A DNA stretch of 5,242 nucleotides. Source: Candidatus Altarchaeales archaeon (GTDB taxonomy: Archaea; Altiarchaeota; Altiarchaeia; IMC4; SCGC-AAA252-I15). The stretch spans positions 1 through 5,242 of the forward strand of contig VGJA01000081.1 in assembly GCA_016867655.1 (NCBI GenBank). The letters run 5' to 3'. Under the pieces are notes generated by a model. The model did not search any database. It saw only the letters and a program-made list of their open reading frames with translations, and had not been told where the DNA came from. Both the position numbers and the translations under genes were made by a program. Shown here piece by piece: positions 1 through 5,242 of this stretch. The first letter of the stretch is position 1, and each line of letters opens with the position of its first letter.

Positions 1-1166
1 TGCTTAAGTGGGCGGTTTCAGCTATTGCAGCTGGTTTCCTGATTTTCTTGTATTACCTGATAAAACACAGAAAAATAGGTTTCTGGCTTCTTTCTGCAGT
101 AGTATTCTGGCTTCTTTCACTCGGGCCTTTGCTACAGCTTTTCGGTCGCTATTACTTCCCTGCACCCTACCTCTTCCTGATGTTTTTACCCTTGTTAAGG
201 ACCCCCTATCGTACAGTTGTCATATTCAATCTTTCTGCTGCTGTGCTGGCTGGCAGAGGCGTTGTAGAACTTAACAAAAGGTTGAATAAAGGCAGGCCGC
301 TGACACTGATTGTATTCCTCCTAATACTGTTCGAGTTTCTTTCGGTTCCAGTAATATTGACCAAAGTCAGCGCTCCAGGGTTCTACCACACGCTGAGCAG
401 GGATTCAGGCAATTTTTCCTTGCTTGAAGTTCAGATTCCTCCCTTGTCTCTGGAGACAGACAAGGGTTTTGCCATCCACGACATGCCGCAGTACATGTAC
501 TACCAGACTGTGCACAACAAACCCATTGTTGGCGGGACAATATCGGGCCTTTACCAGGATTTAACGGACTTTTTGGACAACACGCCCGTCTTGTATGAGC
601 TCAGATATCCTGGCTCGCAAGACATTTTGAGGCAGAATTTGACGGAAATTGCAGACGGCATGCTCGGCTATTACAACATAAAATACGTCATTGTGCATGA
701 GAATACAACACGCACTCAAGACTTCTTCCAGCCTAATGCAAGCGGGAAGATAAACCAAACACTTCAGGATTTGTTTCCAGACAATGAAGTGGTTTACAGT
801 GACACTGAAATTTTTGTGGTAAAGGTGGATGAAGCCAAAACGCCTTTGTTCATGAGGCTTGGACGTGGCTGGCTTTTGCCTTCAAACAACACCCGCTGGA
901 TGAAGAAAGAGGCAGAGCTGGTTGTTGTAAGCTCGGCAGTGTTTGAAACAAAAATTTGCTTTGAGGTTATGGCATTCAAAGACGGCTTGATGCAGGCAGG
1001 CAATCAAACGTTCAATATCAGCGATTCATTTAGCGTTCACACGATAGCTGTAAATCTATCTCAGGGGGAGAATATCCTTTTGTTCAAGTCATTAGACGGT
1101 TGTTTGCAGAACGAACCATGCAAGAGCTTCAACTTTAAGACAATCTCCCTAAACTGCCCAAGTTGA
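1..1166 (+). CDS. YfhO/GT-C-like integral membrane protein with extracytoplasmic C-terminal domain (5' partial)
   Basis: The reading frame is open from base 3 to the TGA at 1164-1166, so the gene continues off the left edge; the TTG at base 48 lies inside a membrane segment and is not a real start. About 387 residues are visible. The first roughly 120 are hydrophobic (about four membrane segments) and carry LSLGP followed by LLRTPYR and a hydrophobic AAVLAGRGVVEL run, the pattern I associate with the last membrane segments of YfhO-like and archaeal GT-C-like proteins. From about base 390 a hydrophilic domain of about 260 residues follows. It contains YYQTVHNKPIVGG and YYNIKYVIVHE, motifs typical of the outer domain of these families, and eight N-glycosylation sequons. 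The catalytic N-terminal half, where a GT-C Asp/Glu motif would be, is not in the window, so enzymatic activity cannot be judged. It is followed after 32 bp by a second GT-C-like gene on the same strand. The family call is from remembered motifs only. Confidence 0.82.
   Translation, partial: LKWAVSAIAAGFLIFLYYLIKHRKIGFWLLSAVVFWLLSLGPLLQLFGRYYFPAPYLFLMFLPLLRTPYRTVVIFNLSAAVLAGRGVVELNKRLNKGRPLTLIVFLLILFEFLSVPVILTKVSAPGFYHTLSRDSGNFSLLEVQIPPLSLETDKGFAIHDMPQYMYYQTVHNKPIVGGTISGLYQDLTDFLDNTPVLYELRYPGSQDILRQNLTEIADGMLGYYNIKYVIVHENTTRTQDFFQPNASGKINQTLQDLFPDNEVVYSDTEIFVVKVDEAKTPLFMRLGRGWLLPSNNTRWMKKEAELVVVSSAVFETKICFEVMAFKDGLMQAGNQTFNISDSFSVHTIAVNLSQGENILLFKSLDGCLQNEPCKSFNFKTISLNCPS
81..118 (+). repeat. 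14-bp direct repeat, period 24, in frame
   Basis: TTCTGGCTTCTTTC occurs at 81-94 and again, perfectly, at 105-118. The 24-bp period equals eight codons, and both copies encode FWLLS within adjacent membrane-segment sequence. It looks like the remnant of a small in-frame tandem duplication, although convergent hydrophobic sequence is possible. Confidence 0.6.
441..466 (+). repeat. Intragenic inverted repeat (9-bp stem, 8-nt loop) followed by TTTT
   Basis: CCCTTGTCT at 441-449 is perfectly complementary to AGACAAGGG at 458-466, with an 8-nt loop and TTTT at 467-470. A shorter alternative hairpin, GTCTC (446-450) against GAGAC (453-457), uses overlapping bases, so the two folds exclude each other. 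The element lies inside the coding region of the YfhO-like protein, just after its membrane part. The shape resembles a weak intrinsic terminator, but the position within an open frame makes a chance origin quite possible. Confidence 0.5.
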
Positions 1167-1198
1167 TTTTTTTATTTTTTCAGACCTATTGTTTATAG
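1167..1198 (+). promoter_or_regulatory. T-rich intergenic gap: probable terminator T-tract and/or TATA-like box for the GT39 gene
   Basis: The only plus-strand gap holds seven T, one A and six T at 1167-1180, directly after the TGA of the upstream gene. A U-tract without a stem is what archaeal RNA polymerase commonly terminates at. The same tract is centred about 25 nt before the ATG at 1199, the usual distance of an archaeal TATA box from a start site, so transcription could begin at or near the ATG and give a leaderless mRNA. No GGAGG or GGTGA sequence precedes the ATG (the last bases are GTTTATAG), which fits leaderless initiation. Alternatively the two genes are simply cotranscribed. Confidence 0.4.
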
Positions 1199-2692
1199 AT
1201 GAACCGCAGATTGTATTTTGTTTTCTTGTTTTCTATTTTGTTTGTTGCCGGTTTTTTGAGGTTCTACCGTCTTGGCGTTAACCCTCCTGGCTTGTATTAC
1301 GACGAGGCCTTTTTTGCCAATCTAGCCTATAGCATTTTGTCTACTGGCAGGGATTTTAACGGCGTTTTTTTGCCTCTATTCTCTTTTGGCCATGGCACTT
1401 CCATCCTGCCTTTGCAGTTTTACCCCTTGGTTGCTTCGGTTTTTGTTTTTGGTTTTGATGTTTTTGCTGTGAGGTTTGTTCCGGCTTTGTTGGGTGTTTT
1501 GATTGTTTTAGTCACGTTCTTGTTGGCTCGTTTTTTGTTCAATGATTTTGTTGGTCTTTTGTCTGCTTTTCTTGTGGCTGTTTCTCCCTGGCATGTGGTC
1601 TACAGCCGGGTTGGTTTTGGGATACTCCAGTTGACCTTCTTCTTTTTTCTTGGTTTGTATCTCTTTTTGAGGGGTTTGAAAGGTGATGGAAGGCTTATGG
1701 TGTTGGGCGGATTTTGTTTTAGTTTGGCTTTCTTCAGCTACTACCTAGCACATGTGTTTGTGCTGTTGTTTTTATTCGGCTTCCATTGTTTGTTTTACAA
1801 TGAGATAAAATCCGGCGGAAAGTTGAGATTATACTACTTCTCTCTTCTTATAATGGCTCTGTTGGCTGTTTTAAGTCTCGCAATTAGTTATGTCAGCAAA
1901 ATTAATGTAGTTCTGCCTGCAGACAGCGTATCCCAGCTTTTTTCAAATTTCTTTGACATGCTGCTTGCAATATTCCTGCTGAAAGACAATTGGAATTGGC
2001 CTCTTCGCATATGCGGTTTTGGCGTTATTTACTCCCTGTACGTCCCCCTCCTGTTTCTAGGTGTTTTTCTGCTGTTTCGCAGTAAAGATGGGTGTGGTCG
2101 TTTACTTGTTTACTTGTTGTTCACCTCTCTTGTTATAGGGTCTTTTATCTCTAATCCTATTGAAGGCGGCTCGGTGCGCAGGGCTTTTGCTTGTGCTGGT
2201 CCTACTTTTGAGATTGTGGTTGCTTATGCTGCTTACAGGATTTTATCTTTCTATAGGAATAACAAAAGGGTTTTTTGTTTGTTGGCGTTTTTAATGTCTT
2301 TCAGTTTGCTATTGGGTGTTTACCAGTTTCTTGTGCATTATTTTGTCTACCAGCCTGCTTCCATTGAGACTGAGAAGGTTTTTATGGTTCCTGTGAGGGA
2401 GCTCTTCAACTATACTGAATCAGTTAGAAATAGGTACGATACAGTCTTATTCACATCGAATTTTGATACGACTCATTGGCCTAATTGGCCTTCAGTAACC
2501 TTTAAAGATTACTATGTGTTTTACACCCAAGAGTGTATTATTGATTCTAAGTATGTCGTAGGCAATGTTAGTTCTTATCTTATTAACAATAAAACTCTTT
2601 TTGTTGTCAGGGACTTTGAGCTGGCTAATGCTACTCCAGAAAAGGTTTTCCCTTATTCCAATGGCGAGGTGGCATACAAGGTTATCTCTTGA
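1199..2692 (+). CDS. GT39/PMT-like (GT-C fold) polytopic membrane glycosyltransferase
   Basis: A complete 497-residue protein with an ATG start and TGA stop. GT-C enzymes of the GT39/PMT_2 and ArnT-like group transfer a sugar from a lipid phosphate donor to protein, lipid or glycan on the outer face of the membrane. Supporting features are a first membrane segment (about 5-20) followed by FLRFYRLGVNPPGLYYDE, whose D35-E36 pair sits where the family's catalytic acidic residue lies in the first outer loop; an R92 before the next membrane segment; and an SPWHVVYSR stretch (129-137) after another. About ten or more membrane segments run to residue 385. The last 110 or so residues are a small hydrophilic domain with four sequons (N404, N456, N464, N477), predicted to be outside. 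Length is ordinary for the family. Leucine codon use shifts sharply within residues 239-292 (see findings). The 3' end overlaps the convergent GT2 gene by 11 bp. Donor and acceptor cannot be read from the sequence. Confidence 0.9.
   Translation: MNRRLYFVFLFSILFVAGFLRFYRLGVNPPGLYYDEAFFANLAYSILSTGRDFNGVFLPLFSFGHGTSILPLQFYPLVASVFVFGFDVFAVRFVPALLGVLIVLVTFLLARFLFNDFVGLLSAFLVAVSPWHVVYSRVGFGILQLTFFFFLGLYLFLRGLKGDGRLMVLGGFCFSLAFFSYYLAHVFVLLFLFGFHCLFYNEIKSGGKLRLYYFSLLIMALLAVLSLAISYVSKINVVLPADSVSQLFSNFFDMLLAIFLLKDNWNWPLRICGFGVIYSLYVPLLFLGVFLLFRSKDGCGRLLVYLLFTSLVIGSFISNPIEGGSVRRAFACAGPTFEIVVAYAAYRILSFYRNNKRVFCLLAFLMSFSLLLGVYQFLVHYFVYQPASIETEKVFMVPVRELFNYTESVRNRYDTVLFTSNFDTTHWPNWPSVTFKDYYVFYTQECIIDSKYVVGNVSSYLINNKTLFVVRDFELANATPEKVFPYSNGEVAYKVIS
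2682..2692. other. Convergent overlap of two coding regions (11 bp)
   Basis: The TGA of the plus-strand GT39 gene (2690-2692) lies inside the last codons of the minus-strand GT2 gene, whose TAA is at 2684-2682. The two transcription units therefore meet with no spacer and no room for a shared bidirectional terminator; each transcript must end inside the opposing gene. Confidence 0.85.
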
Positions 2693-3416
2693 ATGTCTTA
2701 TGGAAGTTTAGCATAATGCCGTATTTTAAGCAAGTTAGAAAAAGGGAAAGGCCGTCTGAAATTATTTTCACTTTGGACTGGGAGGAATCTCTTTTAACCC
2801 TTGTTTTGACTGGAATCTCAGTTACCTTTAGGCCGCTGGAGAGCGCATGATATGTTGTCTGAATCTGCCATGCATAATTTTTTTCTGTGAGTTTGTCTAC
2901 AACACCCCTAGCCCACCTAGTTTTGAACATTTTCACTGTTCCAACTTCGGTTAGATTAAAGCCAAACAGAGTTCTGAAAAAAACTGCGAAAGCAAAGCTC
3001 AAGAGCCTTCTCAACCTACTGGAGCCAACGCTTTTGTTGTCTATGTAGCGCGAGCCGGAGACAAAGTCATACTCGTTCATTAATGCAAGGGAATTTCCTA
3101 TGAACTCTGGATTTATCTCTCCATCTCCTGGAACAAAGGTAATCACCTCTTTGCTTGCTCTTTTAATGCCCTCAGTCAGGGCAAGGCCGAATCCCCTGTT
3201 TTTGATTGAAAAATATTTCACTTCTCTAAATTCTTCAGAAAGCTGTTTTGAAACTTCTTCAGTGGAATCAGTGCTCCCGTTCACGCAGATAATCACCTCA
3301 AAGGAGTCCAAATCCAGCGTTTTCAGATAGGATACAAGTTCGTTTACAGTCTCTCTAATGAGCGATGCTTCATTATATGCAGGCACTAGAACACTCACGC
3401 TGGGTTTTTTGTTCAT
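2682..3416 (-). CDS. Family 2 glycosyltransferase, dolichyl-phosphate-mannose-synthase-like
   Basis: A complete 244-residue GT-A protein, last gene visible in the minus-strand operon. It opens with VSVLVPAYNEA (7-17), the N-terminal nucleotide-binding strand of GT2 enzymes. VNGSTDST (45-52) occupies the place of the usual DDGSxD motif, and VPGDGE (95-100) the place of the DxD metal-binding motif. SGSRYID followed by an amphipathic stretch rich in Leu, Phe and Arg matches the middle of polyprenyl-phosphate sugar synthases, and TEVGTVKMF replaces their DxxSGF-type motif. There is no multi-spanning C-terminal domain, only a short hydrophobic stretch near 223-237. The likely role is transferring a sugar from a nucleotide to a lipid phosphate or lipid-linked glycan on the cytoplasmic face. 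The ATG overlaps the acyltransferase stop (ATGA), and a weak GGA lies about 9 nt upstream. The family call is secure; substrate and carrier are unknown. Confidence 0.92.
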   Translation of the reverse strand: MNKKPSVSVLVPAYNEASLIRETVNELVSYLKTLDLDSFEVIICVNGSTDSTEEVSKQLSEEFREVKYFSIKNRGFGLALTEGIKRASKEVITFVPGDGEINPEFIGNSLALMNEYDFVSGSRYIDNKSVGSSRLRRLLSFAFAVFFRTLFGFNLTEVGTVKMFKTRWARGVVDKLTEKNYAWQIQTTYHALSSGLKVTEIPVKTRVKRDSSQSKVKIISDGLSLFLTCLKYGIMLNFHKTFKR

Positions 3417-3862
3417 CTTCTATTCCAGACTATTTTGGCAGAACCTTTCTTCAGGGAAACTTTTCCAACAACCTCTGCCGGAACGCCAAAGGCAACGCTG
3501 TAAGATGGAATATCTCTTGTGACCACAGAGCCAGCGCCTATGATGCAGTGGTCGCCTATCGTAACGCCCTTCAATATTGTTGAGTTGGCTCCAATGAATG
3601 TGTGGTTGCCTATCTCCACAGGCGCTTTTTCTATGGCTTTTTTGTTTTTTATGCCATCTGGTTTGTAAGACTTTCCGGAAACACAGCGCAAGGCTGTTGA
3701 GTGGGTGTATATATGGACTCCAGAAGATATCTCGCATTCCCTACCTATCGTCAGTTTTCCGCTGCCGTCTATGACAGTGAAGGTTCCAATCCACGTGCCT
3801 TCTCCAATTTTTGGGTTTCCAACAATCCAGCAGTGTTCATTATACCTGTTTTTCGTTTTCAT
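3413..3862 (-). CDS. Left-handed beta-helix (hexapeptide-repeat) acyltransferase
   Basis: A complete 149-residue protein of the LbH family. Hexapeptide repeats with small or aliphatic residues at every sixth position run in two blocks: IGEGTWIGTFTVID to LTIGRECEISSGVHI (19-51), and VEIGNHTFIGANSTILKGVT followed by IGDHCIIGAGSVV (82-114). They are separated by a loop of about 30 residues rich in Lys. The VHIYTHS segment (49-55) holds H50 and H54; one of these is the probable catalytic His of this group. The end carries SYSVAFGVPAEVVGKV, the usual cap of acetyltransferases in sugar pathways. Known relatives use acetyl-CoA to N-acetylate nucleotide-linked amino sugars or O-acetylate sugars; an aminotransferase in the same operon favours N-acylation, as an inference. 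It overlaps both neighbours by 4 nt (ATGA at each end). No Shine-Dalgarno sequence precedes its ATG. It lacks an N-terminal PglD-type domain. Confidence 0.92.
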   Translation of the reverse strand: MKTKNRYNEHCWIVGNPKIGEGTWIGTFTVIDGSGKLTIGRECEISSGVHIYTHSTALRCVSGKSYKPDGIKNKKAIEKAPVEIGNHTFIGANSTILKGVTIGDHCIIGAGSVVTRDIPSYSVAFGVPAEVVGKVSLKKGSAKIVWNRR

Positions 3863-4842
3863 TTTGAGAGACTGTTGTTTTTGTAGTATTTTATTGTATT
3901 CTCCAGTCCTTGGTTTAAGCCTACTTTGGGGTAGAAGCCGAACAAGTCTCTAATGAGGAAGCAGTTTGATATGTGCCGTCTTACGTCACCCGGTCTCTCC
4001 TTCTGGTGCAGTATTTTGCCTCTCCAACACATCTTTTCCGCTATCAAAGTTATAAGGTCTTTTATCGACGTTTCAACGCCGCTTCCTATGTTCAAGATTC
4101 TACCCCTTGTTTTTATTGAATTATAGATTTTTATCATGGCGTCTGCGGTGTCTGTGACATAAGTGAAGTCTCTTGTCTGCAGGCCATCACCATGTATTAC
4201 CGGCGGTTTTCCTGAGAGAATTCTTTTTATTGTTATGGGCACTACTCCGGCATAGGTTCCTTCGTTTTGCCTTGGGCCGTAGTTGTTGAAAGGCCGCAGT
4301 ATAGACATGTCTATGCCAAAGGTTCTGTAGTATGAATATATGAGATTGTCGCATGCCGCCTTGCTTGCGGCATAGGGTGTTGTAGGGTTCAGGGGGTGGT
4401 TTTCGTCCATCGGGGCGTATTCTGAAGTACCGTAGGCTTCAGACGAGGAGCAGTGTATCAGCGTCTTGTAGTGGCCTAACCTCAAGAGCTCGCACAGGTT
4501 TACTGTTATGTCCACATTGTGCGTGAAAGTCCATTTTGGCTTGATTAAGGAGACTTTTAAGGGCAATACAGCCAGGTTGAACACAACCTCAATATCCTCT
4601 TTCTTCAGGATTGATTTGACTGTGTTGTAGCTTAGGGCATCTTTTTTGTAGACCTTCATCTTTGGGAAGCGTTTTATTGCAGAAGAAAGGTTGGACATCT
4701 TTCCAAGCACCATGTTGTCTAAGACAACAATGTTCCTTAGTTTTTCACCTACCAGACGGTCTACGAGATAGCTTCCAATGAAACCTGCGCCGCCCGTCAC
4801 CATGATGTTTTTGTCTTCGAGAGATGGGTTCAATTCAGTCAC
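3859..4842 (-). CDS. NAD-dependent nucleotide-sugar epimerase/dehydratase (extended SDR)
   Basis: An extended short-chain dehydrogenase of normal length. The start is placed at GTG 4842, which forms a GTGA overlap with the upstream stop like the other two junctions and gives 327 residues; TTG codons at 4848 and 4845 are alternatives. Counting from TTG 4848, the Rossmann motif GGAGFIG is at 19-25, D44 ends strand 2 and should bind the NAD ribose, the catalytic region is CSSSEAYG (133-140), and Y159-x-x-x-K163 is the SDR pair. RPFNNYGPRQ (185-194), then AGVVPITIKRIL, GDGLQTRDFTYV and ERPGDVRRH, are sugar-nucleotide binding signatures. An acidic E137 in the SSSE motif is seen in 4,6-dehydratases and UDP-glucuronate decarboxylases, whereas typical UDP-galactose 4-epimerases have a non-acidic residue there, so a dehydratase-like reaction is somewhat favoured. 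The adjacent aminotransferase also fits a keto-sugar product. Exact substrate is not readable. Confidence 0.93.
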   Translation of the reverse strand: MTELNPSLEDKNIMVTGGAGFIGSYLVDRLVGEKLRNIVVLDNMVLGKMSNLSSAIKRFPKMKVYKKDALSYNTVKSILKKEDIEVVFNLAVLPLKVSLIKPKWTFTHNVDITVNLCELLRLGHYKTLIHCSSSEAYGTSEYAPMDENHPLNPTTPYAASKAACDNLIYSYYRTFGIDMSILRPFNNYGPRQNEGTYAGVVPITIKRILSGKPPVIHGDGLQTRDFTYVTDTADAMIKIYNSIKTRGRILNIGSGVETSIKDLITLIAEKMCWRGKILHQKERPGDVRRHISNCFLIRDLFGFYPKVGLNQGLENTIKYYKNNSLSK

Positions 4843-5242
4843 CAACAATCTTTTTTTATATTCCTTTTTAGAGATGAAACAATGATGTCAATTTCCTTGA
4901 AGCTTAAGCCGTTGTACATGGGAAGCGCGAGAGCTCTGCTTGAAATTTCCCTTGAAACAGGACATCTATCTTTCGACTTAAATACTGGCTGGATGTGGCA
5001 TGAGTAGCTTCCTATGTTGCATTCAATACCGTCTTTTCTGAGCGAGTTTATCAGCTTGACAAGATTAACCTTCTTGTCAACCAGAGCCACATAGCTTTGG
5101 TATACGTGAAGGCAGTCTTCTGCTTCAGCCGGCGGCTCAACCAAGTCAGTCAGGTTGGCTTCCAAAAGTCTCTTGCAGTAGTATCTTGCGAGCCTTCTCC
5201 TCTCTTTGATGAACCCATTACTTTTCTTGAGTTGTGCTAAAC
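4839..5242 (-). CDS. DegT/DnrJ/EryC1/StrS family PLP aminotransferase, C-terminal part (5' partial)
   Basis: The frame is open from the right edge (first full codon 5240-5238) to TGA 4841-4839, giving 133 residues, about the last third of a family usually 360-400 residues long. The TTG at 5165 is internal, not a start. Characteristic C-terminal signatures are visible: AQLKKSNGFIKERRRLARYY (the helix after the catalytic core), a small-domain strand HVYQSYVALV, LRKDGIECNIGSY, the CHIQPVFK segment, then CPV and ALALPMYNGLS near the end. The PLP-binding lysine and the substrate pocket are upstream of the window, so activity is assumed. These enzymes transaminate a 3- or 4-keto nucleotide sugar using glutamate; which one depends on the SDR partner. 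The stop overlaps the next gene's GTG. The operon promoter would be further upstream, outside the window. Confidence 0.9.
   Translation of the reverse strand, partial: LAQLKKSNGFIKERRRLARYYCKRLLEANLTDLVEPPAEAEDCLHVYQSYVALVDKKVNLVKLINSLRKDGIECNIGSYSCHIQPVFKSKDRCPVSREISSRALALPMYNGLSFKEIDIIVSSLKRNIKKDCW

Noticed and set aside
8..274. 88-residue open frame on the plus strand
   Set aside because: Out-of-frame shadow of the YfhO-like gene; Ser- and Cys-rich with no recognisable pattern.
561..1003. Two minus-strand open frames (561-758 and 794-1003)
   Set aside because: Both are antisense to the well-supported plus-strand gene and show no family motif or start signal.
1199..1600. T/G-rich low-complexity DNA as a possible repeat or structured element
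   Set aside because: No periodicity or exact repeats; it is explained by Phe, Leu and Val codons of membrane segments with TTG and GTT preference.
3420..3737. 105-residue open frame on the minus strand
   Set aside because: It overlaps the acyltransferase in another frame, is rich in Arg, His and Trp without domain character, and the acyltransferase frame has clear hexapeptide repeats.
3100..3953. Several plus-strand open frames antisense to the GT2, acyltransferase and SDR genes
   Set aside because: Each lies opposite a gene with strong motifs; their products have no recognisable features.
4353..4373. 7-bp inverted repeat ATGCCGC / GCGGCAT
   Set aside because: It falls on the alanine codons around the SDR active-site YAASK motif and is explained by the coding sequence.
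4846..4866. TATA-like AATATAAAAAAAG on the minus strand upstream of the SDR gene
   Set aside because: It encodes the Lys-rich end of the aminotransferase; a start about 25 nt downstream would fall inside the SDR coding region with no suitable codon, so an internal promoter is not supported.

Overview
The window (5242 bp, moderate GC, a little over 40% by eye) is a dense surface-glycan biosynthesis locus, most likely from an uncultured archaeon. The archaeal reading is an inference. It rests on the poor or missing Shine-Dalgarno sequences, a T-rich box about 25 nt ahead of an apparently leaderless start, a GTG start at one junction, two GT-C-like membrane proteins of a sort common in archaea, and clusters of Asn-X-Ser/Thr sequons confined to predicted extracytoplasmic domains. 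I recognise no rRNA, tRNA, mobile element, CRISPR array or replication origin, and there is no gap over 300 bases without a gene.

Layout. Plus strand, left half: the 3' part of a gene for a large YfhO/GT-C-like membrane protein (1-1166, cut by the left edge), a 32-bp T-rich gap, then a complete GT39/PMT-like polytopic glycosyltransferase (1199-2692). Minus strand, right half, in transcription order: the C-terminal third of a DegT/DnrJ/EryC1/StrS PLP aminotransferase (5242-4839, cut by the right edge), an extended-SDR NAD-dependent sugar epimerase/dehydratase (4842-3859), a small left-handed beta-helix acyltransferase (3862-3413), and a family-2 glycosyltransferase (3416-2682). All three minus-strand junctions are 4-nt stop/start overlaps (ATGA or GTGA), so this is one tightly coupled operon whose promoter lies beyond the right edge. 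The two gene groups converge and their coding regions overlap by 11 bp.

How the genes may work together (inference): the SDR enzyme and aminotransferase would make a nucleotide-activated amino sugar in the cytoplasm and the hexapeptide protein would N- or O-acylate it. The GT2 would move it, or another sugar, onto a lipid carrier or growing lipid-linked glycan. The GT39-like protein would use a lipid-phosphate sugar on the outer face of the membrane. The order of activities is reminiscent of the bacterial Arn (aminoarabinose) pathway, with an acyltransferase in place of the formyltransferase, but the individual enzymes are not Arn orthologues on motif evidence. The YfhO-like protein may be another GT-C enzyme or an accessory factor; the visible part does not decide this.
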